64,000 nucleotides of DNA from Chachezhania antarctica (GCF_003646465.1 NZ_QZEX01000006.1:1-64000), one strand, 5' to 3'; counted from the first letter of the stretch, positions 32,925 to 42,091 are shown. Notes: generated from the sequence alone by a model not told the origin. Numbers and translations: made by a program.

Positions 32925-34007
32925 CTAAGCGTCCGCCATCGCAACCAGCGCCCGGGCGATCTGCGAGAACACCTGCGTGCTTTCCCCGCCCGTGGCCGCG
33001 ACCGGCGTGCCGCCATCGCCGCTCAGCCGGATGTCCAGATGCAGCGGCACGGCGCCCAGCAGGGGCACGCCCATCTTCTCGGCCTCAAGGCTCACGCCGC
33101 CATGGCCGAAGATGTGCTCCTCGTGCCCGCAATTCGAACAGATATGGGTCGACATGTTTTCGACCAGGCCAAGGATCGGCACGTTCAGGCGGTTGAACAT
33201 GTCGATGGCCTTGCGCGCGTCCAGCAGCGCCACGTCCTGCGGCGTGGACACGATCACCGCGCCGTCGATCACGAATTTCTGGCAGAGCGACAGCTGCACG
33301 TCGCCCGTGCCGGGCGGCAGGTCGATCACCAGAACGTCCAGATCGCCCCACGCGACCTGCATCATCATCTGTTGCACCGCGCTCATCAGCATGGGCCCGC
33401 GCCAGACGACGGATTGCGCTTCGTCCAGCATCAGCCCCATCGACATCATCTTCACGCCATGGGCCTGCAAGGGATCGATCACCTTGCCGTCGGCACTGGC
33501 GGGCCTGCGCGACACGCCCATCATTCGCGGTTGTGACGGCCCGTAGAAATCGGCGTCGAGCAGCCCCACGCGCTGCCCTTCGGCGGCCAGCGCGATGGCG
33601 AGGTTGGCCGACACGGTCGACTTGCCCACACCGCCTTTCCCCGAGCCCACGACGATCACCCGCCCGACGCCCGGCACACGCTGCGGCCCGGCCGGGGCCG
33701 GTTGCCTGGGCGTCTGCGCGGCGCCCTTGCCCTTCAGGTCGGGCGGCGCCTTGGCACTGTGGGCTGTCAGCAGGACCGACGCTTTCGCGACGCCGGGCAG
33801 GGCGGCAACACGCGCTTCGGCTTCCGCCCGCACGGGTTCCATCTTTTTCGCTGCGTCGGGCGCGATTTCCAGCACGAAGCGCACCGTATCGCCATCGACC
33901 GTCAGTGCGCGCACCAGGTCGGCGGCGATCAGATCCTTGCCGCTCACCGGGTCGGTGACCTGTTTCAGCTCTTCCAGAATGCGGTCCCGCAGGGTGTCGG
34001 CGCTCAT
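32925..34007 (-). CDS. mrp: Mrp/ApbC-family iron-sulfur carrier ATPase
   Basis: 360 residues from the ATG at 34007; the longer frame to 34274 crosses the divergent gene's leader. Residues 1-80 are a MIP18/DUF59-like domain. The P-loop ATPase follows with the deviant Walker A VIVVGSGKGGVGKSTVSANL (about 115-133) and VLVIDLPPGTGDVQLSL. The C-x-x-C of the family is at Cys-290/Cys-293 (ICSNCGHEEHIFG). It holds a 4Fe-4S cluster between subunits and passes it to target proteins in the cytoplasm. Confidence 0.93.
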   Translation of the reverse strand: MSADTLRDRILEELKQVTDPVSGKDLIAADLVRALTVDGDTVRFVLEIAPDAAKKMEPVRAEAEARVAALPGVAKASVLLTAHSAKAPPDLKGKGAAQTPRQPAPAGPQRVPGVGRVIVVGSGKGGVGKSTVSANLAIALAAEGQRVGLLDADFYGPSQPRMMGVSRRPASADGKVIDPLQAHGVKMMSMGLMLDEAQSVVWRGPMLMSAVQQMMMQVAWGDLDVLVIDLPPGTGDVQLSLCQKFVIDGAVIVSTPQDVALLDARKAIDMFNRLNVPILGLVENMSTHICSNCGHEEHIFGHGGVSLEAEKMGVPLLGAVPLHLDIRLSGDGGTPVAATGGESTQVFSQIARALVAMADA

Positions 34008-34212
34008 CAGATCTTTGTCCTTTGCAATCACTGCCCCCTGTATATCGCCGCCTGTCGCGGTCACAAGGCGATGCGGCGCATTCTGGTGCACCAGGAACCA
34101 CAACCTGCCGGAAACCGCGGAAAATTTCTTTTCCGGGGACGGGGTTTGATCCGGGTCAATGTCGTCCCCATGTGTGTTCTTCAAGATCGCGTTGACCATA
34201 AAGGAGGGCAGA

Positions 34213-34455
34213 ATGACCCACACTCCCCACGAACTCGCCGAAGAGTTCCCCGACAAGGTCGAGGCGATGCACAAGCTGAAGTCCTCGGACGCGCATTTCG
34301 CGAAACTGTTCGAGGAATATCACGAGCTGAACCGCACGATCCACCGGGCCGAAACGAATGTCGAACCGATGGAAGACCTGGCCGAAGGCGAGTTGCGCAA
34401 GAAGCGCGCGGCGCTGAAGGACGAGATCTCGCGGATCCTGGCGAAAGCCGCCTGA
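34213..34455 (+). CDS. YdcH-like DUF465 protein
   Basis: 80 residues from the ATG at 34213, preceded by AAGGAGG. A short helical hairpin protein: FPDKVEAMHKLKSSDAHFAK, FEEYHELNRTIHRAE and LRKKRAALKDEISRILAKA match the DUF465/YdcH pattern, which forms a coiled coil. Function unknown in the family. Divergent from mrp and convergent with pccR. Confidence 0.88.
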   Translation: MTHTPHELAEEFPDKVEAMHKLKSSDAHFAKLFEEYHELNRTIHRAETNVEPMEDLAEGELRKKRAALKDEISRILAKAA

Positions 34456-34489
34456 TAAGCTGAACGGCGCCGGGCCCACGGGTCGGGCG

Positions 34490-35890
34490 CTATCCCACCT
34501 CGTAGGGTAGCACGCCGCGCGTGTCTGCGTCGATGGTCAGCTGCCGCTCCAACGGCGGGACCGACCGCTGGTGGCAATTCTTCCGCTCACAGATCCGGCA
34601 CGAGATGCCGATGGGCTCGAACGCGGTGGCCTTCGTGGTGTCCAGCGTGTCGGCATAGACAAGCGACGCCGCATGGCGCACCTCGCACCCAAGCGCAATT
34701 GCATAGCGCCGGACCGGCGCGCCGTAGGAGCCGCCCGGCTTCGACACGTCGCGCGCAAGGCTGATGTAACGCACGCCGTCGGGCGTTTCGGCCAGCTGGC
34801 GCAGGAAATGACCCGGGGTTTCAAAGGCCCGGTGCACGTTCCACAGCGGGCAGGCGCCGCCGAAGCGGGCGAATTGCAGGCGTGTGGCGGAGTGGCGCTT
34901 GGTGATCGTGCCCGCCTGATCGACCCGGACGAAGAAGAACGGAATGCCCTTGGCGCCCGGTCGCTGCATCGTGGACAGCCGGTGCGCGACCTGTTCGATC
35001 GAGGCGCCGAACCGGCCCCCCAGTAATTCCAGATCGTGCCGGCATAGCTCGGCGGCCTCAAGGAACGGCGTGTAGGGCATCAGCGCGGCGCCGGCGAAGT
35101 AGTTCGCCAGCCCGATCTTGGCGATGTCGCGGGCCGTGTCGCTTTGGAAGCGGGCGAGATCCAGCGTCGCCTCCAGCAGCGCGTTCTGCTGCACCAGCGC
35201 CAGTTGCAGCAGCAGCTGGAAGCGGCGGGTTTCGGGGGGCACGCGGTTCGACAGCGTCAGCTCTCCGGTCGCGCCGTCGAAATGGCGCAGACCGGGCATG
35301 TCGGCAAGCGTTACGGTGATGTTGTGGGTACGCAGCGTAGCGGTGGCTGCATCGGCGATGTCGCGGTTCGCAGCGACCGATGTGCCGAACCGTTCGGCAG
35401 CACGATCCACGGCATCGATGTAGTTGTCGCAGTAATGAAAGAAATCGCGCACCTCGTCCCACGGACTGGCGGGGGCGCTGGCATCCGCGCGGCCCAGTGC
35501 TTCGTCGAGTGAAGCCAGCCGTTCGTGCGTCTGCCGGTAGCGTCGGTGCAGTTCCAGGAAGGCGCGCGCCAGTGCCGGCGCGTTCGACGCCGTCAATCTC
35601 AGATCCGCCATCGGGGGCGCGCCATCGGCGAAGACGGGATCGGCGAGCGCCTCGCGCATGTCCGACACCAGACGTTCGGCATCGCCTGTCGACAGCTCGG
35701 TCACGTCGACGCCGAATTCCATCGCCAGCGCCAGCACCACCGTCGTGGAAACGGGGCGGTTGTTGTTTTCCATCTGGTTCAGATAGGGCAGCGACACGCC
35801 CAGCTTGGCGGCGAAATCCTTCTGGGTCAGGCCGAGACGGGTGCGGATCTCGCGCAGCTTGGCGCCGGCGTACAGCTTCTGGACGGTCAT
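34490..35890 (-). CDS. pccR: Short-chain fatty acyl-CoA regulator (PccR/RamB type)
   Basis: 466 residues from the ATG at 35890. Residues 1-60 are an XRE helix-turn-helix (LREIRTRLGLTQKDFAAKLG, SLPYLNQMENNNRPVSTTVV). A middle IrrE/DUF955-like part follows (RRFQLLLQLALVQQNALLEA). The C-terminal part has a Cys-rich patch, PIGISCRICERKNCHQRSVP. This is the layout of ScfR regulators: in Rhodobacter sphaeroides PccR senses propionyl-CoA status and activates pccB, in Corynebacterium RamB controls acetate genes. The gene stands 3 kb from pccB and has TTTGC boxes directly upstream. Confidence 0.85.
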   Translation of the reverse strand: MTVQKLYAGAKLREIRTRLGLTQKDFAAKLGVSLPYLNQMENNNRPVSTTVVLALAMEFGVDVTELSTGDAERLVSDMREALADPVFADGAPPMADLRLTASNAPALARAFLELHRRYRQTHERLASLDEALGRADASAPASPWDEVRDFFHYCDNYIDAVDRAAERFGTSVAANRDIADAATATLRTHNITVTLADMPGLRHFDGATGELTLSNRVPPETRRFQLLLQLALVQQNALLEATLDLARFQSDTARDIAKIGLANYFAGAALMPYTPFLEAAELCRHDLELLGGRFGASIEQVAHRLSTMQRPGAKGIPFFFVRVDQAGTITKRHSATRLQFARFGGACPLWNVHRAFETPGHFLRQLAETPDGVRYISLARDVSKPGGSYGAPVRRYAIALGCEVRHAASLVYADTLDTTKATAFEPIGISCRICERKNCHQRSVPPLERQLTIDADTRGVLPYEVG

Positions 35891-35893
35891 GGG

Positions 35894-35931
35894 TTTGCTT
35901 CTTTGCGGATATGTTGCCCGCACTTTGCAAA
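35894..35931. promoter_or_regulatory. TTTGC boxes upstream of pccR
   Basis: TTTGCTTC (35894-35901), TTTGCGGA (35902-35909) and the full box TTTGCAAA (35924-35931) lie in the 43 bp between pccR and the exporter gene. They resemble the boxes before pccB and the TTTGCAAA element known for this regulator family, so autoregulation is likely. Confidence 0.6.
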
Positions 35932-35933
35932 AC

Positions 35934-37160
35934 CTATTGCGGTGAGGAAAGCCCCAATTGCCGTTCGCGGAAGATCACCACCAGAACCGAGAAGAAGCCC
36001 AGCACCGCCGTGATCAGCATCATCCAGATCAGCGGGTAGGGACCGGTTTTCTCCGTCAGAAGGGCGCCTGCCAGCGCGCTGAGCGCCGCGCCGCCGCCCA
36101 GCATGATCGCGCCCGACAGGCCGGATGCGGTGCCGGCAAGGTGCGGCCGGACAGACAGCGACCCGGCCATGCCGTTGGGCATCGTCATCCCGTTGCCAAG
36201 GCCCACGCTGATCATCAGCCCGAAGAAGACGAAATGGCTGTCGAAGCCCAGCGAGAACAGCGCCAGAAGCAGGATCATCGTGACCCCGGTCACGATGCAG
36301 CCGGCGATCATCATGTTGTTGATCCCGATCCGCATCGAGAACGTGCCCGACAGGAAATTGCCGACGATATATCCAATGGCGGGCGCCCCCATGAACAGGC
36401 CCAGAAGGCCCGGCTCCAGGCCGAAATAGGTGGCGCCGATAAAGGGCGCGCCGCCGAGATAGGAAAAGAACGCCCCCGACGACAGCGCCGTGGCCAGCGA
36501 GTAGCCCCAGAAGCGGGGCGAGGTCAGAAGCTCGGGATATTCGCGGAACTGCTGGCCCAGCGTCTTGCCGCTGGAGCGCGCGGTTTCGCCGAAATCGGCG
36601 CGTGTCAGGAAATAGCACAGGATGCCGAAGCCGATCAGCAGCAGGAAGTTGGCCTTCCAGCCGAACATCTCGCCCACGGCGCCGCCGATGACGGGCGTGA
36701 TCATGGGCGCGATGGCGAAGCCCATGGTGACGTAGCCTATGACGCTTGCCGCCTGGTCGGCTGGGTACATGTCGCGCACCGCGGCCCGGCTGAGCACCAT
36801 GCCCACCGTTGCCACTGCCTGCGCCATGCGGAAGGCAAGGAACACCTCGACCGTGGGGGCGAAGATGCAGCCGATGGTGGCCAGAATGAAAAGGACGATC
36901 CCCCACAGGATCACCGGCCTGCGCCCGTACTTGTCCGACACCGGCCCGATCAGTGCCTGCAGGATCGCGTTCACCAGCAGGTAGAGCGCGACCGACAGCT
37001 GCATGATGCCATAATCCGTGCCGAAATAAGCTGTCATCTGCGGCAGGCTGGGCAGGAAGATGTTCATCGCGATCGGCGCCAGGGCCGACAGGAAGATCAG
37101 GGTTGCGATGTGGGGCGGTGTCGAGGAATCGAGGAACCGCAAACGCTTTGGCTGGGACAT
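35934..37160 (-). CDS. Bcr/CflA-type MFS multidrug exporter
   Basis: 408 residues from the ATG at 37160 (MSQPKRLRFLDSSTPPHIAT). Twelve membrane helices. FLPSLPQMTAYFGTDYGIMQ and QALIGPVSDKYGRRPVILWG (motif A) are typical of the Bcr/CflA drug-resistance group, as is RAAVRDMYPADQAASVIGYV. It would export drugs or small metabolites by proton antiport. It ends 43 bp before the pccR start and may be co-transcribed with it. Confidence 0.9.
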   Translation of the reverse strand: MSQPKRLRFLDSSTPPHIATLIFLSALAPIAMNIFLPSLPQMTAYFGTDYGIMQLSVALYLLVNAILQALIGPVSDKYGRRPVILWGIVLFILATIGCIFAPTVEVFLAFRMAQAVATVGMVLSRAAVRDMYPADQAASVIGYVTMGFAIAPMITPVIGGAVGEMFGWKANFLLLIGFGILCYFLTRADFGETARSSGKTLGQQFREYPELLTSPRFWGYSLATALSSGAFFSYLGGAPFIGATYFGLEPGLLGLFMGAPAIGYIVGNFLSGTFSMRIGINNMMIAGCIVTGVTMILLLALFSLGFDSHFVFFGLMISVGLGNGMTMPNGMAGSLSVRPHLAGTASGLSGAIMLGGGAALSALAGALLTEKTGPYPLIWMMLITAVLGFFSVLVVIFRERQLGLSSPQ

Positions 37161-37239
37161 GTCGGGTGGCGTAGCGCCACACCTGCACGTTGTCCATCCT
37201 GACGGCACGGCCGGGCAAGTCGCCGCAGGTCAATGAAAC

Positions 37240-37269
37240 AAGGCCCTGTGCGATTCCGCACAGGGCCTT
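37240..37269 (-). terminator. Intrinsic terminator of the RTX protease gene
   Basis: AAGGCCCTGTGCG and its perfect 13-bp complement enclose a 4-base loop. On the minus strand the stem is followed by GTTTCATTG. It lies 53 bp past the stop of the RTX gene at 37322. Confidence 0.7.
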
Positions 37270-37321
37270 CTACGAAAAACATCAATATTCTTGGGGCAAG
37301 TTCAGACGCCAAGACCTGCCG

Positions 37322-38725
37322 CTAAAGTCCGATATCGTCGCTGACGGCGCGGATCGTCGTATCCTCGACGGTCAGCGATCCGCGGTTGCCGAAATCGAAG
37401 ATCACGTCGTCACCCACCTGCTCGGCGTTGTTGTTCAGGATCTTCTTGACGTTGCCGAGGTTGACGAACCGGATCTCGTCGATGCCGTTCTGGAAATCCT
37501 TGAACGTGTCCTGACCGTCGTTCTTCTTGAAGACGATGGTGTCGGCGCCGCCCTGGCCAACGAGCTTGTCATTGCCCTTCTGCCCGCGCAGCAGATCGGC
37601 CCCGTCGCCCCCCTTCAGCAGGTCCTTGCCCTTGCCACCGAACAGCTTGTCGTTTCCGTTCTGACCCAACAGCTTGTCGCGGCCTGCCTGACCCACCAGC
37701 TTGTCTTTCGCACCGCCGCCATTCAGCGTGTCGTTGCCGCTTCCGCCTTTCAGTACGTCCCGCTGACTGAACCCCAGCAACTTGTCATTGCCGCCGTCCC
37801 CGAACAGCCGGTCGTTTCCGCCAAAGCCCTTCAGCTTGTCATTGCCGCCGGCGCCGCGCAGCGTGTTGCCCAGCCCGTTGCCAAGGAGCTTGTCGTTCCC
37901 GCTCCCGCCGGTTGCGTTCTCGATCTTCGTGCCGAAGGTGATGACGACATCGTCGGTACTGTCGAAGCTGGAGAATTTCCCTTCGCGCAGGTCGATCGAA
38001 ACGTCGTTTCGCCGGTCGCCTGCGGTGAACGTGTCGGTGCCGCCGGTATCCCAGACCGCGTAGACCGTATCGTTGCGCGGCCCGTCATACGTCGTGTCGC
38101 CGGTATTGTTCGCGGCCTCGCCCCACGTGTCCTGCAGGGCAAGGATATCGTAAAGCTGCAGCCCGTCCGAACGCTGCCCGTTGTCCGGATTGGCGACGTA
38201 GGACATGACGGTGAACTTGTTGTTTTCCTGGGCCGCAGGCAGGGCCGGGGGGCTGTCTGGGTGTTTCAGCCCCAGCGCATGGCCAAGTTCGTGCAGCAAC
38301 AGGTTTTCCGTGGTGTTGCTGCCATCCGCCAAATTCAGCGTGTTCTTGAACACGGCGAAGGCCTCGTAGGACACGATGGTGTCACCGATCGAAGAACTGC
38401 TGTAGCCGCCTTTGCCCGTTGTCGTGCCTGTCAGGTCGATCTTGCCGACATCCAGCACCGGGTCGGCCTGGCCCCTGACCTCGACAAAATTGACATTGAT
38501 CACCGATTCCAGCTCGGCCAGCGCCTTCTCGAACGCGGTCCTTTCAGAGGCGGAGAAGGGCGTCCAGCCGCTGTACTCGCCCGGCCTCGGGAAATTCGAA
38601 GGTTCGGACGTCGTGGCGTACTGGTACGTGATCGTATAAGCCCGCGCGCCAGTCGTGTTGATCGCGTTCTTGCTGTGGATGCCTTCGAACTGCATCTCGG
38701 CGATGATGGAGGATTTGTTGGGCAC
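37322..38725 (-). CDS. RTX metalloprotease, serralysin-like (M10)
   Basis: 467 residues from a GTG at 38725 with AAGGA upstream. The zinc site is LLLHELGHALGLKHP: His-145, Glu-146, His-149 and His-155, followed by the Met-turn VMSYVAN. From about 275 to 410 are glycine-rich calcium nonapeptides (GGSGNDKLLGNGLGNTLRG and many more). There is no Sec signal; such proteins leave by a type I system reading the C-terminus. No type I ABC gene is in the window. It is divergent from pccB over 233 bp. Confidence 0.88.
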   Translation of the reverse strand: MPNKSSIIAEMQFEGIHSKNAINTTGARAYTITYQYATTSEPSNFPRPGEYSGWTPFSASERTAFEKALAELESVINVNFVEVRGQADPVLDVGKIDLTGTTTGKGGYSSSSIGDTIVSYEAFAVFKNTLNLADGSNTTENLLLHELGHALGLKHPDSPPALPAAQENNKFTVMSYVANPDNGQRSDGLQLYDILALQDTWGEAANNTGDTTYDGPRNDTVYAVWDTGGTDTFTAGDRRNDVSIDLREGKFSSFDSTDDVVITFGTKIENATGGSGNDKLLGNGLGNTLRGAGGNDKLKGFGGNDRLFGDGGNDKLLGFSQRDVLKGGSGNDTLNGGGAKDKLVGQAGRDKLLGQNGNDKLFGGKGKDLLKGGDGADLLRGQKGNDKLVGQGGADTIVFKKNDGQDTFKDFQNGIDEIRFVNLGNVKKILNNNAEQVGDDVIFDFGNRGSLTVEDTTIRAVSDDIGL

Positions 38726-38835
38726 GGTGTTTTTCCTTGTCGTGACTCAGCCTATATTGATGACTCGCCCCCGCATCGCCACCCTTTCTCATGGAAAAGT
38801 GTAACGATGTCATTGACAAGTCATCAGCGACCAAA

Positions 38836-38935
38836 TTTGCTAATTTGCTTTTCACATTTTTGAAGCTGTCAATGATTTGCAAATTTGCGGAAAACCGCTT
38901 TGGTTCGTTGCCACGCAGCGTTAAGGTCTTGCAAA
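38836..38935. promoter_or_regulatory. TTTGC boxes upstream of pccB
   Basis: TTTGCTAA and TTTGCTTT stand back to back at 38836-38851. The full box TTTGCAAA is at 38876-38883, directly followed by TTTGCGGA (38884-38891). TTGCAAAATTGC lies at 38929-38940, 19 bp before the pccB start. The region is more A/T-rich than its surroundings. These fit sites for PccR and can also affect the divergent protease gene. Confidence 0.65.
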
Positions 38936-38958
38936 ATTGCAGCAAGGGACCGGGCAAG

Positions 38959-40491
38959 ATGAAGGATATTCTATCCGAACTGGAAGATCGGCGCGCCGAT
39001 GCGCGTCTGGGTGGTGGCCAGCGCCGGATCGATGCGCAGCACGCCCGCGGCAAGCTGACGGCGCGCGAGCGGATCGACCTTCTGCTTGATGAAGGCAGCT
39101 TCGAGGAATTCGACACCTTCGTCGCCCACCGCTGCACCGATTTCGGGATGGAAGAACAGCGCCCCTATGGCGACGGGGTCGTCACCGGCTGGGGCACGAT
39201 CAACGGCCGGCAGGTCTATGTGTTCAGCCAGGATTTCACGGTCTTCGGCGGCTCGCTTTCGGAAACCCACGCCCAGAAGATCTGCAAGATCATGGACATG
39301 GCGGTGCAGAACGGCGCGCCGGTAATCGGCATCAACGATTCCGGCGGCGCGCGGATCCAGGAAGGCGTGGCCTCCCTTGCCGGCTATGCCGAGGTGTTCC
39401 AGCGCAACATCATGGCCTCGGGCGTCGTCCCGCAGATCTCTGTGATCATGGGGCCCTGCGCGGGCGGGGCCGTCTATTCGCCGGCGATGACGGACTTCAT
39501 CTTCATGGTGAAGGACAGCTCGTACATGTTCGTCACCGGTCCGGACGTCGTGAAGACCGTGACCAACGAACAGGTGACGGCCGAAGAGCTTGGCGGCGCT
39601 TCGACCCATACGCGCAAATCCTCGGTCGCCGATGGCGCGTTCGAAAATGACGTGGAAGCGCTGGCCGAAGTGCGCCGGCTGGTCGATTTCCTGCCGCTGA
39701 ACAACCAGGAAAAGCCTCCGGTCCGTCCGTTCTTCGACGATCCGGCGCGGGTGGAGCAATCGCTGGATACGCTGATTCCGGCCAATGCCAACACGCCCTA
39801 CGACATGAAGGAACTGATCCACAAGGTCGCGGACGAAGGCGATTTCTACGAGATTCAGGAGAATTTCGCCAAGAACATCATCACCGGCTTCATCCGTCTG
39901 GAAGGTCGGACCGTGGGCGTGGTGGCGAACCAGCCGATGGTGCTGGCGGGGTGCCTCGACATCGACAGTTCGCGCAAGGCCGCGCGCTTCGTGCGGTTCT
40001 GCGACTGCTTCGAAATCCCGATCCTGACCTTCGTCGATGTGCCGGGCTTCCTGCCGGGGACAAGCCAGGAATATGGCGGCGTCATCAAGCACGGCGCGAA
40101 GCTCCTTTTCGCCTATGGCGAGGCGACGGTGCCGAAAGTGACGGTCATCACCCGCAAGGCCTATGGCGGCGCCTATGACGTGATGAGCTCGAAGCACATC
40201 CGGGGCGATTTCAACTATGCCTGGCCCACGGCGGAAATCGCGGTGATGGGCGCCAAGGGCGCGACCGAGATCATCCATCGCGGCGACCTGGGCGATGCGG
40301 ACAAGATCGCGAGCCACACGAAGGATTACGAGGACCGCTTCGCCAATCCCTTCATCGCGGCCGAACGCGGCTTCATCGACGAGGTGATCATGCCTCAGTC
40401 GACCCGCCGCCGTGTCAGCAAGGCGTTCGCGTCGCTTCGAAACAAGACGCTGAAGAACCCCTGGAAGAAGCACGACAACATTCCGCTGTAA
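38959..40491 (+). CDS. pccB: Propionyl-CoA carboxylase, beta subunit
   Basis: 510 residues from the ATG at 38959 ([20 protein letters not shown]) with AAGGGA upstream; the frame is open to 38791 but crosses the regulatory boxes. This is the carboxyltransferase half that makes methylmalonyl-CoA from propionyl-CoA. [58 protein letters not shown] and [20 protein letters not shown] are all intact. PccA is encoded 3 kb downstream on the same strand, with small genes between. Confidence 0.97.
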   Translation: MKDILSELEDRRADARLGGGQRRIDAQHARGKLTARERIDLLLDEGSFEEFDTFVAHRCTDFGMEEQRPYGDGVVTGWGTINGRQVYVFSQDFTVFGGSLSETHAQKICKIMDMAVQNGAPVIGINDSGGARIQEGVASLAGYAEVFQRNIMASGVVPQISVIMGPCAGGAVYSPAMTDFIFMVKDSSYMFVTGPDVVKTVTNEQVTAEELGGASTHTRKSSVADGAFENDVEALAEVRRLVDFLPLNNQEKPPVRPFFDDPARVEQSLDTLIPANANTPYDMKELIHKVADEGDFYEIQENFAKNIITGFIRLEGRTVGVVANQPMVLAGCLDIDSSRKAARFVRFCDCFEIPILTFVDVPGFLPGTSQEYGGVIKHGAKLLFAYGEATVPKVTVITRKAYGGAYDVMSSKHIRGDFNYAWPTAEIAVMGAKGATEIIHRGDLGDADKIASHTKDYEDRFANPFIAAERGFIDEVIMPQSTRRRVSKAFASLRNKTLKNPWKKHDNIPL

Positions 40492-40557
40492 GCGCAGTGG
40501 TGCGGCGACTCGGTCCAGTTCGGGCGGGGCGGTTTTTCTGGTGCGAGGGCAGAGCCG

Positions 40558-40947
40558 ATGATCGACTTTCACATGATCCCGGGCGGGCCGCGGCCCGTGG
40601 CGCCGTTCTCCCACGCGGTGGAGAGCGACGGCTGGGTCTTCCTGACCGGGCAGATGCCGACCGACCCCGACGCGCCGGATGCGGCCCTTCCGGAGGAGAT
40701 CGAGGCGCAGACGGAACGGGTGATGGAGAACCTGAAGATCGTGCTGGCCGGGCTGGGCCTTGGGCTGGAACATGTCGTGCAATGCCGCTGCTTCCTGACC
40801 GAATTCGAGCGTGACTATGCCGGGTTCAATGCCGTCTATCAGGGCTATTTCCCCGAAGACCGCCGGCCGGCGCGGACAACGGTGGGCGTGACGGCGTTGG
40901 CCGTGGGCGCGTTGGTCGAAGTCGACTGCATCGCGAAGCGGCCGTGA
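40558..40947 (+). CDS. RidA-family protein
   Basis: 129 residues. GPRPVAPFSHAVESDGWVFL, TGQMPTDPD and VMENLKIVLAGLGLGLEHVV match the Rid fold; the C-terminal part reads RPARTTVGVTALAVGALVEV with Arg in the place used to bind the substrate carboxylate, and an acidic residue near the end (VEVDCIA). It may deaminate reactive imines. It lies 66 bp after pccB and overlaps the next gene by 4 bp. Confidence 0.85.
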   Translation: MIDFHMIPGGPRPVAPFSHAVESDGWVFLTGQMPTDPDAPDAALPEEIEAQTERVMENLKIVLAGLGLGLEHVVQCRCFLTEFERDYAGFNAVYQGYFPEDRRPARTTVGVTALAVGALVEVDCIAKRP

Positions 40948-41474
40948 AGAAGGCCCGCTGGCATATCCTGAGCGAGGGCGAGACCCTTGTGCTGGCCCGG
41001 CGGTTGCCGGTGCGAATGGATGTGTCTGCGGAAACCGTGCTGGCGGATTCCAACCGTCTGAAGATCGCCCAGCAGGTCCGGCAGGACCTGTGGCGCGCGC
41101 TGCAACGGCTGCGGGGATTTTCCCCGGTGGTCCGGGTGACGCGGACCGGGGATGGGTTGCACGTGTGCGCCGGTGGGCAGGTGGATGGGGCGGTTTCGGC
41201 ATCGGTGGTGGAGACTATCGAAGGTGTTCTGAACGATCCACGCAAGCGGAAGCGTTGGGTGCGACACGCAACTCGCATGACGACGATCACAAGCGATGAG
41301 GGGCGCGCCGACCCGCGGGGGGGCGCATCGCGCCGCCCGTCGAGCCGAAGGCACGCCAATGGCGTGACGGGGGGCGGGTCGGCGCGGCCCGGCGTGAACG
41401 CCGGGCGGGAGGATGATCAGCGGATCGTCGCAACAATTCGCCACGAAGCTGCCAGTAGCGGAGGTCAGCCATGA
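40944..41474 (+). CDS. Hypothetical protein with odd Arg/Gly-rich C-terminal extension
   Basis: 176 residues from a GTG at 40944, overlapping the RidA stop (GTGA). Residues 1-110 look like a folded domain (HILSEGETLVLARRLPVRMD, RLKIAQQVRQDLWRALQRLR, VVRVTRTGDGLHVCAGGQV) that I do not recognise. From about 112 on the frame runs through a G/C-rich inverted repeat and gives low-complexity sequence (DPRGGASRRPSSRRHANGV). The original gene probably ended near 41280 and lost its stop when DNA was inserted. Confidence 0.55.
   Translation: MKKARWHILSEGETLVLARRLPVRMDVSAETVLADSNRLKIAQQVRQDLWRALQRLRGFSPVVRVTRTGDGLHVCAGGQVDGAVSASVVETIEGVLNDPRKRKRWVRHATRMTTITSDEGRADPRGGASRRPSSRRHANGVTGGGSARPGVNAGREDDQRIVATIRHEAASSGGQP
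41304..41386. repeat. Inverted repeat inside the 3' end of the hypothetical gene
   Basis: CGCGCCGACCCGC at 41304-41316 is perfectly complementary to 41374-41386. The 57 bp between contain smaller palindromes (GGCGCATCGCGCC, GCACGCCAATGGCGTG). It looks like an intergenic element now read as coding. Confidence 0.6.
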
Positions 41475-42091
41475 CGAGGTGTTGGGTCTACGAGAACTGG
41501 ACGCTTAAGAAAGCCATTTTGCATCTGCCAGAGTGCGGGTATTGCAACAATGGTGAAGGTATCCACGCTGACAAAAGCGACAAGAACAGCAAGTGGCATG
41601 AGTTCAGTACGTTGGATGACGGAATGGCGTTTGTACGCGCGTCAGGCTACGAAAACGCAAGAACTTGCAAGTCATGTTTGGACTACAGGATTGCTGATGG
41701 AGGGCTCTGGAAAAACCAGGCGTTCTCCATTGCTCATGCCGACAAGGGGCCGTTCATCGGCGGGCTGCGCGCTTTCTTCGAATACCGCGACCTTGGCATC
41801 AAGGACGCGACCCGCGGCAAGTACGGCGCCCATGTCATTCGCGCTGTGCCGGGAATGGAAAGCCCCGGCGGCTGGCATACGCATGATCTCGACTTCCAGG
41901 TGGTCTACGTGACGAAGGGCTGGGTCGTCTTCGAATACGAAGGGCAGGGCGAGCACATGCTGCGCGAAGGGTCCTGCGTGCTTCAGCCCCCCGGTATCCG
42001 CCATCGCGAGGTCCGGCACTCCGACGACATGGAATTGTTGGAAATTATCTCGCCCGCCGAATTCCCGACCGCGGAGGCCGCCGTCCCATGA
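41471..42091 (+). CDS. Zinc-ribbon-like domain fused to a cupin
   Basis: 206 residues with its own GGAGG ribosome site. Residues 1-75 (CWVYENWTLKKAILHLPECG, then C-x-x-C and, later, TCKSCLDYR) form a small four-Cys zinc-ribbon-like domain, A/T-rich in DNA. From about residue 80 (NQAFSIAHADKGPFIGGLRA) a complete cupin follows: GGWHTHDLDFQVVYVTKGWV and LREGSCVLQPPGIRHREVRH are its two metal/substrate blocks. No ATG begins the cupin itself, so it appears to have lost its start and been joined in frame to an inserted gene. The next gene overlaps the stop as ATGA. Confidence 0.7.
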   Translation: MTRCWVYENWTLKKAILHLPECGYCNNGEGIHADKSDKNSKWHEFSTLDDGMAFVRASGYENARTCKSCLDYRIADGGLWKNQAFSIAHADKGPFIGGLRAFFEYRDLGIKDATRGKYGAHVIRAVPGMESPGGWHTHDLDFQVVYVTKGWVVFEYEGQGEHMLREGSCVLQPPGIRHREVRHSDDMELLEIISPAEFPTAEAAVP

